This document shows, one piece after another, positions 1 through 6,050 of a stretch of DNA of 25,113 nucleotides. A model generated the notes under the pieces. The model was not told where the DNA came from. It did no database searches and saw only the letters and a program-made list of their open reading frames with translations. This stretch comes from a virus. Position 1 is the stretch's first letter. Each line of letters begins with the position of its first letter. The stretch lies in IMG/VR virus record IMGVR_UViG_3300027980_000092, positions 1-25,113 of that record; one strand, written 5' to 3'. The position numbers were made by a program, and so were the translations under genes.

Positions 1-459
1 GATACTTACTTTTCTCTTCTGGTATTAACGCTAAGTATTCTGACATCCGCCTACGTTAATACTTTCAGTTTGACATAACTTGCCAGCCGAACATTGGCTA
101 CCCGATAGACTGGAGTTAAAAGGCTGACTATTGAGGATTAAACCTGCTTAGGTGATTGAGCTAGGATTCGACTAGCTCATCTGTGCAGAGGTAAAAAGGC
201 AAGAAACACTCTAACTCAATCATTTAAACAGGCTTATGCTTTGAAGGGTGCCTGAAGGTTAACAAGGCCAACACTCTCGAAAAAGTGAAGATTCGACAAG
301 CCAAGCTAACAAACAGGCATAAAAAAGCCCTTAAAAGCAAAACCTCAGGTGGTAACAGCTCATTAGTTTTAAACAAGGTGAAAACAACTAAGGCCTACTG
401 AAATTCTGCTTTTAAAGACTCTTATTACCTTGTTTACTTAAGCTGATTACCACATCAGC
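1..459 (-). ncRNA. Candidate large structured non-coding RNA, 3' end outside the window
   Basis: No credible gene lies here on either strand, yet a near-consensus promoter at 466-495 fires into it, giving a predicted 5' end near 459. The minus-strand RNA holds many complementary segments (plus coordinates): hairpin 454-459/442-447 whose six-base loop 448-453 is complementary to 349-354; a 10-bp helix 427-436/370-379; an 11-bp helix with one G-U, 407-417/329-339, which interlocks with the previous one; 314-319/249-254; a hairpin 282-287/272-277 with a UUCG loop; an 8-bp helix 229-236/139-146 stacked over an 8-bp helix 215-222/153-160; a hairpin 172-179/157-164; and 54-62 plus 66-68 pairing with 19-30. 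Structure continues to the edge. Large phage RNAs such as GOLLD and ROOL have this character, but I cannot assign a family from sequence alone. Open frames inside lack good starts. Confidence 0.6.
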
Positions 460-465
460 AATTAA

Positions 466-495
466 ATTATACTACCTCCTTATTTTGATTATCAA
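466..495 (-). promoter_or_regulatory. Sigma70-type promoter for the left-end RNA
   Basis: On the minus strand TTGATA (490-495, five of six matches to the -35 consensus) is followed by an 18-base spacer and a perfect TATAAT (466-471). The start would fall at about 459, exactly at the first base of a 6-bp hairpin. The spacer contains AGGAGG (475-480). It does not look like a ribosome binding site, because the nearest ATG downstream is followed by one codon and a stop. The site sits just past the last gene of the tail operon, so it serves the RNA to the left. Confidence 0.65.
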
Positions 496-497
496 GT

Positions 498-704
498 TTA
501 ATTTTGACTTGTTGATACGCCGCCTTTAAAAAGGATGCCGCTTAACACCATCAATCCTAAAGCCTGCAATAATGTTATCTCTGGCAATCCAAATATTTCA
601 GGCATCAACCAATCCCATAAAAGCATCACTGGAATAGCCATGACCAAACAGAAAATCACAAAACCTAAAATTACCCCGATTGCACCCGATATTACTTTAA
701 TCAT
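498..704 (-). CDS. Small two-TM membrane protein
   Basis: A 68-residue protein with two hydrophobic stretches, about residues 4-30 and 43-60, joined by a short segment with the motif WLMPEIFGLPEITLLQALG. Small phage membrane proteins with a similar loop occur widely, but their role is not known to me. The ATG directly abuts the TAG of the preceding gene, with no gap, and both lie in the same frame. It is the last protein gene of the operon. A holin-like role is possible from size and topology, but there is no lysis enzyme nearby to support it. Confidence 0.6.
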   Translation of the reverse strand: MIKVISGAIGVILGFVIFCLVMAIPVMLLWDWLMPEIFGLPEITLLQALGLMVLSGILFKGGVSTSQN

Positions 705-962
705 CTACTCTTCCTCCTTTAAAACATCTGGATCAAAAACAGCAAGCCACATTAAACAAAACTGGTTTAGCTCGCTTACTTTCATTTCCTGGCCTGTAAC
801 ACTATCATCCGCCTTTAGACCAACCACACAATTGCCATTATCACCAACTAATCCGGCCAGCTTGCCAACATAAACGCCATCAATCTTTAAGCCGTCAGGG
901 TAAGTGCTATCCATGATATAGCCTTCGTTTTGGCTGAAATCGACGTTAATTACTTTGCTCAT
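705..962 (-). CDS. Hypothetical protein, 85 residues
   Basis: An acidic soluble protein of 85 residues with no signal peptide or membrane segment and no family I recognise. Alternating hydrophobic stretches around VYVGKLAGLVGDNGNCVVGL suggest a small beta fold, and the C-terminus ends in a run of Glu. Its ATG overlaps the stop of the gene before it (ATGA, 959-962), and its TAG touches the ATG of the membrane protein after it, so translation is probably coupled on both sides. Confidence 0.6.
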   Translation of the reverse strand: MSKVINVDFSQNEGYIMDSTYPDGLKIDGVYVGKLAGLVGDNGNCVVGLKADDSVTGQEMKVSELNQFCLMWLAVFDPDVLKEEE

Positions 963-1138
963 TTATCTTTTCTCAACCGTGAAATTTCTTCCATAAGCTC
1001 TTTATTTTCCTCAATAAGCTCGTTAATCCAGTCTCTGGCCAGTTCAGGGAAAGAGTCTAGAGAGTAATATCTATTAAGGGACTTCTCAAAAACCTCTTTC
1101 AATTTTTCCTCATACTTGCCACCAGTGCTTTTTGCCAT
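959..1138 (-). CDS. Hypothetical coiled-coil protein, 59 residues
   Basis: A 59-residue frame starting MAKSTGGKYEEKLKEVFEKS. The C-terminal half, around WINELIEENKELMEEISRLR, has the spacing of hydrophobic residues expected of a coiled coil, which would fit a small oligomer. The ATG overlaps the previous stop (TAATG at 1138-1140 region) and its TGA overlaps the next ATG (ATGA, 959-962). Both junctions and the sensible amino acid composition support it as real. Function unknown. Confidence 0.6.
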   Translation of the reverse strand: MAKSTGGKYEEKLKEVFEKSLNRYYSLDSFPELARDWINELIEENKELMEEISRLRKDK

Positions 1139-1254
1139 TATCTATAATCTCCAATCAACGAAACCACCAAAACAACCAGCAATACACTCAATATAATAGT
1201 GCAGGTTACTATCTTAAATAATACAAAGCCGGATATATAGAATAAGTCTTTCAT
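1138..1254 (-). CDS. Single-TM micro-protein, 38 residues
   Basis: A 38-residue frame beginning MKDLFYISGFVLFKI and dominated by one long hydrophobic segment (about residues 7-33, Val/Leu/Ile rich), ending GDYR. The start overlaps the previous stop as ATGA (1251-1254) and the stop overlaps the next start as TAATG. A membrane protein this small could be a regulator of a membrane process or part of a lysis system, but nothing specific shows which. Confidence 0.55.
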   Translation of the reverse strand: MKDLFYISGFVLFKIVTCTIILSVLLVVLVVSLIGDYR

Positions 1255-1478
1255 TGGATTAGTTTTTCAAGTTCTTCAAGAAGAATGCCCAAAGGAGCCG
1301 CGTCTTTAAACTTAAACTCCTTAACTTTCCATCTGTCAATCAATCCTTGAATCTGGCTTTTGGGGATTGATTGATAATAAGGGCTTATAATCTCATCGAG
1401 TTCTCCAGATGCACTAAAACTCAAATCGTGCTTATCACACCAATCCACAATATCTTTAACCAATTTTAACTCACTCAT
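1251..1478 (-). CDS. Hypothetical protein, 75 residues
   Basis: A 75-residue soluble protein, mostly helical by composition, with MSELKLVKDIVDWCDKHDLS at the N-terminus and an amphipathic C-terminal helix around ILLEELEKLIQ. A good ribosome binding region (GGTGGTGAG) lies just before the ATG. It follows the 41-residue basic gene after a 9-base gap and overlaps the next gene by ATGA. No family recognised. Confidence 0.6.
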   Translation of the reverse strand: MSELKLVKDIVDWCDKHDLSFSASGELDEIISPYYQSIPKSQIQGLIDRWKVKEFKFKDAAPLGILLEELEKLIQ

Positions 1479-1487
1479 CTCACCACC

Positions 1488-1613
1488 CTAATGTATTTGC
1501 CGTTTAAGCCGTTTCTTAGCCTGTTTAAGAGCTTTTTCGTATTCCCTTGAGGATTCCTTTAGCTCTTTCATTAATCGCTTGCTAAGGGCTTCTCTATCTT
1601 TGTTGTTCATCAT
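1488..1613 (-). CDS. Small basic helical protein, 41 residues
   Basis: A 41-residue Lys/Arg-rich frame starting MMNNKDREALSKRL and ending with a strongly basic helix around KALKQAKKRLKRQIH. The first of two tandem ATGs overlaps the preceding TGA as ATGA (1610-1613), which favours it as the start. The charge pattern suggests nucleic acid binding or a partner to the acidic small proteins nearby; this is inference from composition only. Confidence 0.5.
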   Translation of the reverse strand: MMNNKDREALSKRLMKELKESSREYEKALKQAKKRLKRQIH

Positions 1614-1828
1614 TCGTCCTGTATCATGTATTTCAATACTTCACTACAGCGTAATTTTCCCTTTTCCTGATTCATTCTTAACAAGATATTCACCTGTAAG
1701 GCTGCAAAGTCTAGAAAATACATCCAGTGTTCGTTTAAATCCCTCTCCCACTCTTCAAGTTCCCAAACATCGATTAAGTATCCTTTTCTCCATATGTCCG
1801 GCTTTCTTTCATGAGAGTTGATAGGCAT
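1610..1828 (-). CDS. Hypothetical protein, 72 residues
   Basis: A 72-residue protein rich in Trp, Glu and Leu, starting MPINSHERKPDIWRKGYLID. A GGAG box six bases ahead of the ATG supports the start. The middle (WELEEWERDLNEHWMYFLDF) is an amphipathic, aromatic helix. No family recognised. It is spaced three bases from the previous stop and coupled by ATGA to the next gene. Confidence 0.55.
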   Translation of the reverse strand: MPINSHERKPDIWRKGYLIDVWELEEWERDLNEHWMYFLDFAALQVNILLRMNQEKGKLRCSEVLKYMIQDE

Positions 1829-1831
1829 AAT

Positions 1832-2059
1832 TCACTCCGCTTGCTTTTTCAATAAATCTGGCAATTCTTCGCCGATATCGATATTTAGGTTAGGTAATTT
1901 GCTTTCGTGGGCCTCTATAATGGTTTTTAGTTGGTCGGCGCACACAGAAAGCATGTCGCTAGCCATCTCCCCTTCAGGAGTGTTCTTTTGATAGTATCGG
2001 CCCGCCATGCCCTCCCATTCGTAGACGAGCTGCCTCGCCTCTAGCTTTAATTCATCCAT
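1832..2059 (-). CDS. Hypothetical acidic protein, 75 residues
   Basis: An acidic, helical 75-residue protein with no membrane segment. The pattern LEARQLVYEWEGMAGRYY followed by a Cys-containing helix and an acidic tail does not match a family I know. Its start overlaps the stop of the previous gene by one base (TAATG). It belongs to the same chain of coupled small genes behind the tailspike. Confidence 0.55.
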   Translation of the reverse strand: MDELKLEARQLVYEWEGMAGRYYQKNTPEGEMASDMLSVCADQLKTIIEAHESKLPNLNIDIGEELPDLLKKQAE

Positions 2060-2208
2060 TATTTCTTACCTTTGGTAAAGTTGTTAAAAGTGAAACGCTG
2101 GTTTTGCTTGTCTTTGACGGTTGATACCATTGATATCGGGCCGTTTAAGCCTTTACGATACCAGCCGTCCCTTTCGATTTTATCGAGTTGCTGCGCTCTT
2201 GTTGTCAT
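2059..2208 (-). CDS. Hypothetical basic protein, 49 residues
   Basis: A 49-residue basic frame starting MTTRAQQLDKIERDGWYRKG. The start overlaps the stop of the 29-residue membrane gene by ATGA (2205-2208), and the stop overlaps the next start by TAATG. The body (MVSTVKDKQNQRFTFNNFTK) suggests a small beta hairpin. No function can be assigned. Confidence 0.55.
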   Translation of the reverse strand: MTTRAQQLDKIERDGWYRKGLNGPISMVSTVKDKQNQRFTFNNFTKGKK

Positions 2209-2294
2209 AATATCCACCATATAAATAACCAAAATAAGGCACCAAATAAAAATGCTATCCAGTACGCAATAGCTTTAAGTTTTCTTTTCTCCAT
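2205..2294 (-). CDS. Single-TM micro-protein, 29 residues
   Basis: A 29-residue frame that begins MEKRKLKAIAYWIAFLF: a short basic N-terminus followed by one long hydrophobic, Trp-rich segment to the C-terminus. The positive-inside rule would put the N-terminus in the cytoplasm. GAGG in the preceding gene can serve as its ribosome binding site. It overlaps the upstream gene by 20 bases in another frame and the downstream gene by ATGA. Small size keeps this tentative. Confidence 0.5.
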   Translation of the reverse strand: MEKRKLKAIAYWIAFLFGALFWLFIWWIL

Positions 2295-2451
2295 CCTCTA
2301 TACCCTCTCGTAAAGCGTCCAAAAATCGCCCTGGTGATGGTTTTTGCTTCTCTAACCATATTAGCGTGGCTGGAGCCACAACAGCCTGGAATCGCTTTCT
2401 ACGGTCTTTATCGCTCATCCGCTTTGGGCCTCGTTTGTTTTCTACTCTCAT
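2275..2451 (-). CDS. Small ribbon-helix-helix-like DNA-binding candidate, 58 residues
   Basis: A 58-residue basic protein starting MRVENKRGPKRMSDKDRRKR. After this basic arm comes a short strand (FQAVVAP) and two helices around ATLIWLEKQK and SPGRFLDALREGIEDG, the layout seen in Arc/CopG-type ribbon-helix-helix repressors, where the strand pairs in a dimer and contacts DNA. It is the first gene after the tailspike, and the 93-base AT-rich gap just upstream has two palindromes that could be its operator. Fold call is inference from pattern, not a match. Confidence 0.5.
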   Translation of the reverse strand: MRVENKRGPKRMSDKDRRKRFQAVVAPATLIWLEKQKPSPGRFLDALREGIEDGEKKT

Positions 2452-2544
2452 TTAATGCTCTCAATTAATTACTGTAGTAAAATAATAACCAAACAAAAGA
2501 CCTATGTACAATTGTTATATACTATAAGTATTTTTGTTTAATAG
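2452..2544 (-). promoter_or_regulatory. AT-rich gap with two palindromes before the small-gene operon
   Basis: This is the longest gap between genes on the left side, very AT-rich. It holds the inverted repeat ATACT/AGTAT with a three-base centre (2519-2531) and the perfect palindrome ACAATTGT (2508-2515). Several AT boxes resemble -10 elements but none has a convincing -35 at proper spacing. It could be an operator or weak promoter for the small genes that follow. No strong terminator is visible after the tailspike. Confidence 0.3.
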
Positions 2545-4479
2545 TTAGATTGGAGTGTGTACGCCAGTACCGCTCGCATCTCTCCAGATATCCCCCGCGG
2601 CGCTGCCTGAAGAGAAAACCATTTGGTTAGTGGTAGTGTTTTTAACCATCTTACCGTTGAATTTAGCCTCAGTGTTAATGTCTGCAGTAAGACTTGTTAG
2701 TTGCGCTGTTGTGGCAGTTGCGCCAGTATGTACAGCAAAGTTTAACGCGCCAGAGTCGATTGATAGTATTCCAGCGCTTGTTCTTCTCACTAATGTGTCT
2801 GCAGCGCTCGCACCATCTCCAAGCCTAAAGAAACCATCGCTATCTATCTCAATTCTGGGGTTCGTTTCAGTTCCTCTAAATATTTCAATGGCCGGTTGAG
2901 CTGTAGCGTCATCAAGAAAGATTTGCATGTTTTGAGAACTTCCCGATGACGTTTTAGGGAAAGCTATTGCATTTTGCCTAGAAAAATTAGCGTATTGGTA
3001 AGGAATGGCTGTTGCTTTGGCTCCACCCCAGCCGCTCGGAAGGGTTCCACCAAACAAAGTGTCTAGTGAGTCGGGATTGAAATTTTGAAAAATCACAGAG
3101 GGAGCCGCTCCAGTTCCATCCATATAAATTAAGCTATCTCCTGATGTTACATTGCCTGTATCTTGATATGTTAGGTTTTCTAGTTGTAATTGAACGCAGT
3201 CATTGACATTGGTTGTTATTACAATAAAGGCCTTATTACCGGTTAGTGTGGCGTTGTTTTCGTATCTTGCATCGGCAAGCCTCAAAGTTCCAATATTAGA
3301 CAATCCTGCCGTATTATCAATTAACATAAATCCCTGGCCAGTTGAACCGGACATATGATCTGCTGTCCAATTAGAAAGGTTAAATGTGCTTAGGTTTTGC
3401 CCTGCTGATGGTGTTATTCTTATGGCATAATCGTCCCACTCATCAAAACGAAGGTGTGACCAATGAGCATTAACATAACCTTGTATATCTAATAGGTATC
3501 TAGAAGCGCCTCTAAATCTTATCTCCCTTAATCTAAATCCAAAATCGACACCAAAATTAGATGCATTATCCTCTATTAATAACCAGTCTTGCGGTCGCGT
3601 GTCTCCTTCATATAAAGAAAACCCTTCTATAAATGTAGCTGAGTTACCCCCTCTCGCTGTCGCCCCATCCTGGACAATCACAGGTATATTGGTAGCTCCA
3701 TTCCATTTAATAGTTGTATTGTCAACGCCATCACCTACCCATGGCGCTGATTTTTTGGTGATTTGAGCGGCTATAGCGTATGTCCCAGCGGGAAAATAAA
3801 TTTTAGGGGCGGCTATACCAAAAGTCGATTGGACTAAAGTTTGTGCATAATCGACAACCCTTTGTATGCCTGTAGACTGATCACCAGTCCCATTGTTAAG
3901 GATGCCCCACTGTCGAACATTAAATATATCGCCTCTTCGTAAAACAAAACTAATGGATGGATCTGCTACACCTTGAATAATGTCGAATCCATTAGGTGTC
4001 ACACTCGAAGTCAATACAGCATCATAAGTACCGCCACCACCGTTACCGGTTGAGAATTCGGCGGTTCTGTGGGCTTCTCCGACCGATACACCTGCAGTAT
4101 TAATCATAGTGTCAACGGTTTCTTGGTTAACGATATCATTGCTCACATCTGAGGTTAGACCTTGAGAATAAGTCAATCCTGCACTAGTGGCGATGTTAAT
4201 ATAGCTTGCTGAGGTTCCACCCAATACGTTCAGATCGATAATTCCCGACTCTTCCACCATTAACTCAAATTCATTCCCTGACGCGTCAGACATTTTAATA
4301 TCGTTTAGCGCCAAAGGATCTTGAGAGGCCGCGATAATATTACCGGTCGCCTTCCATCGAGATCCACCAACACCGCCCAAAGAGGAATAACCATAGGTCT
4401 TAATCACATCACCTGCAGCATAGCCCGATGAATTAACGTGATCACTAATAAAGTTACTGGTTGTATCAAAATGTTCCAT
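2545..4479 (-). CDS. Tailspike with pectate-lyase-type beta-helix
   Basis: A 644-residue receptor-binding tailspike, likely a trimer that binds and may cleave host surface polysaccharide. The region from about residue 185 has the pectate-lyase-superfamily opening (FNVRQWGILNNGTGDQSTGI, then IYFPAGTYAI and a VGDG turn) that starts right-handed beta-helices in phage depolymerases. N-terminal residues 1-150 look like linker and small beta domains, and residues from about 555 (FFRLGDGASAADTLVRRT) form a C-terminal tip. There is no P22-type head-binding domain, so it probably attaches through the adaptor at 4848-6020. An AAGAGG ribosome binding site sits in a leader shared with that gene. Catalytic residues cannot be named from the sequence. 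Confidence 0.85.
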   Translation of the reverse strand: MEHFDTTSNFISDHVNSSGYAAGDVIKTYGYSSLGGVGGSRWKATGNIIAASQDPLALNDIKMSDASGNEFELMVEESGIIDLNVLGGTSASYINIATSAGLTYSQGLTSDVSNDIVNQETVDTMINTAGVSVGEAHRTAEFSTGNGGGGTYDAVLTSSVTPNGFDIIQGVADPSISFVLRRGDIFNVRQWGILNNGTGDQSTGIQRVVDYAQTLVQSTFGIAAPKIYFPAGTYAIAAQITKKSAPWVGDGVDNTTIKWNGATNIPVIVQDGATARGGNSATFIEGFSLYEGDTRPQDWLLIEDNASNFGVDFGFRLREIRFRGASRYLLDIQGYVNAHWSHLRFDEWDDYAIRITPSAGQNLSTFNLSNWTADHMSGSTGQGFMLIDNTAGLSNIGTLRLADARYENNATLTGNKAFIVITTNVNDCVQLQLENLTYQDTGNVTSGDSLIYMDGTGAAPSVIFQNFNPDSLDTLFGGTLPSGWGGAKATAIPYQYANFSRQNAIAFPKTSSGSSQNMQIFLDDATAQPAIEIFRGTETNPRIEIDSDGFFRLGDGASAADTLVRRTSAGILSIDSGALNFAVHTGATATTAQLTSLTADINTEAKFNGKMVKNTTTNQMVFSSGSAAGDIWRDASGTGVHTPI

Positions 4480-4505
4480 AATCGCCTCTTAGTTTGGTTT
4501 TGGCT
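4480..4505 (-). repeat. Duplicated leader, copy 2 (tailspike)
   Basis: The 26 bases just before the tailspike ATG match the bases just before the adaptor ATG (6021-6046) at all but three or four positions. On the minus strand both read AGCCAAAACCAAAC, then AAGAGGC and a short AT stretch before ATG. AAGAGG can act as the ribosome binding site; the C/A-rich part upstream may be a translation enhancer. Confidence 0.75.
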
Positions 4506-4848
4506 ATTCTAAAAATAAAAATTCCACATTAATTGTGGTCGTGACTGTAGCGGCTAAATTATCTTCAACCTCTACCTCATAAGTGGCCTGTAAATCACCA
4601 CCCCCTGAACTAGCGTTAAACGTGACGACTTGAGCGCTACTATCCGAGATCCCAATAGGGCCACCGCTTAATTTGGTCCAAGTAAAGGTGTATGGCTCTT
4701 GACCACCCGTCACATTAGCGGTTACCTGCGAGGATGTGTGAGATCCTGGTGGAAGATTATCGGTAATAGACTCAGTAGGCGTACAAAAAACCGTATAAGC
4801 CACTCCGGCGGCTGTCGATCCTAAGCCTTTTAATGATCCTAATGGCAT
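4504..4848 (-). CDS. Free Ig/PKD-like domain protein
   Basis: A 114-residue protein that is almost entirely one Ig-like beta sandwich: residues 38-110 show the typical run of TANVTGGQEPYTFTWTKLSG, a Gly-rich turn (SSGGGDLQATYEVEVEDN) and a last strand TTTINVEF. Such domains decorate phage heads and tails and are thought to bind carbohydrates weakly. Here it is encoded alone, between the adaptor and the tailspike, coupled to the adaptor by TGATG. It may be a tip or collar protein of the adsorption apparatus. Confidence 0.7.
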   Translation of the reverse strand: MPLGSLKGLGSTAAGVAYTVFCTPTESITDNLPPGSHTSSQVTANVTGGQEPYTFTWTKLSGGPIGISDSSAQVVTFNASSGGGDLQATYEVEVEDNLAATVTTTINVEFLFLE

Positions 4849-6020
4849 CAGCTAAAATCCTGTCCCACCGTGACACCTTCCCAAGTAGATCCAGCATCAT
4901 AGGTTGTGAATATAAAGCGATCAATTGCACCTATAGCCCCCGTCACTGTCGGAGCGGTCGCACCAGGCCAAACTATTGTAGCGCCAGTCCAAGACACCCC
5001 CCAACCGCCAACACCATCTTGGACAACTCTCAAAGACACTGTGCTTGATAAGGTGTTATCAGGGTTAAAATTGGCAAAAACCACACTTGAGACATTTTCA
5101 GTCAATGTGACAGACTGATTAACCCCTTCGTCTAGGTCGACCGTTAAAACCCCGGCGTTAATCGTAGGGGTTCCAACAACCTCAACATAGTTTTGAAATC
5201 GGTAATAATTCGATTGGAGTTCGAGCTGTAAAGTACCGTTTAAATCGATATAATTAACGCCGTCATTAGCAAAGGCTGTAGTGATAACATTGTACTTATC
5301 ACCCCCTAATCCATCCCCTGAGCTTGCGTTGCCATTTAGGGTTACTGTGTCCCCTGCTTCGATATTTCCGTTTGTAGCGGCTGTCTGGGCGGCTGTAACG
5401 TCATTAAAAACAAGGAAGGGTACAGTATCCTCATTTACCTCTACAAGCTGACCCGCGGGATCCCATTGTCTAAATTGAATAATATCCCCTATATTCCGAG
5501 ACGATGTTAGGGTGATTTCCTGCGCCCCGGTTACCGTGTAGTCATCAGGTGAGTACAGCCAGCCTTGATCGCCAACCCCGCCTTTAGGGAAGTAATAAGG
5601 AACAGATTCGTTTGCGCCCAGGTTGGTTAAGGTAACAATAAGCTGACCCGGTGCGGTTAAAGTTACATCTTCGGTAGCAACAACCCCGCTGAATCCCGCG
5701 CTACCATCTTCAGGGTTTTCGACTCTTGGAAAGTAATAAACTTGAGTATCGTCCTGTCTATCTGCCGCGTAGGCGTAATCTCCGTCAATATCCAGAATAA
5801 CGACAGAGCCGTTATAAGTAGGACTACCACCTGAATTGGTTGATATCGGTTGTGACAGGTTAACTATAGATCCGTTTTCCTGAATACCTCTGACAAGCTT
5901 TTGATTGGCTTCAATTCGTGGATCTTCATCAACAACACCAAAGTATAATTTGCCATTAAATACAGCGCGCGATGTCACTGTATCGTTTACATACATCGGC
6001 TGGTTGGTTATTTGTGTCAT
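4848..6020 (-). CDS. Tailspike adaptor with P22-type head-binding domain
   Basis: A 390-residue protein. Residues 1-105 resemble the P22 tailspike head-binding domain: FNGKLYFGVVDEDPRIEANQ, then GSIVNLSQPISTNSGG, SPTYNGSVVILDIDGDYAY and a closing YYFP match the order of conserved strands. In P22 this domain joins the spike to the tail hub. The rest lacks a beta-helix; it has two small beta modules and a C-terminal domain around SVSLRVVQDGVGGWGVSWTG ending GQDF, common at fibre tips. I infer a branching adaptor that carries the Ig protein or the beta-helix spike. It has its own AAGAGG site inside the duplicated leader. Confidence 0.75.
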   Translation of the reverse strand: MTQITNQPMYVNDTVTSRAVFNGKLYFGVVDEDPRIEANQKLVRGIQENGSIVNLSQPISTNSGGSPTYNGSVVILDIDGDYAYAADRQDDTQVYYFPRVENPEDGSAGFSGVVATEDVTLTAPGQLIVTLTNLGANESVPYYFPKGGVGDQGWLYSPDDYTVTGAQEITLTSSRNIGDIIQFRQWDPAGQLVEVNEDTVPFLVFNDVTAAQTAATNGNIEAGDTVTLNGNASSGDGLGGDKYNVITTAFANDGVNYIDLNGTLQLELQSNYYRFQNYVEVVGTPTINAGVLTVDLDEGVNQSVTLTENVSSVVFANFNPDNTLSSTVSLRVVQDGVGGWGVSWTGATIVWPGATAPTVTGAIGAIDRFIFTTYDAGSTWEGVTVGQDFS

Positions 6021-6046
6021 ATTTGCCTCTTGGTTTGGTTTTGGCT
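6021..6046 (-). repeat. Duplicated leader, copy 1 (adaptor)
   Basis: Direct repeat of the leader at 4480-4505, ending immediately before the adaptor ATG. It lies in the short gap after the stop of the large ejection protein. The match covers the ribosome binding site and about 18 bases upstream of it, and it does not extend into either coding region. Confidence 0.75.
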
Positions 6047-6050
6047 TAAA

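Noticed and set aside
147-400. Plus-strand tmRNA suggested by GGATTCGAC at 164-172 and GATTCGAC near 290
   Set aside because: No tRNA-like 3' half, no pairing 5' end and no convincing tag reading frame ending in Ala-Ala; the promoter also points the other way.
225-402. Plus-strand Lys-rich open frame of about 57 codons, ending VKTTKAY
   Set aside because: No ATG and no ribosome binding site near a GTG; it lies inside the helices of the RNA and opposite to all other genes.
535-873. Plus-strand frame of 112 codons
   Set aside because: It is opposite two well-coupled minus-strand genes and has the Ser/Pro/Thr-rich composition of a shadow frame.
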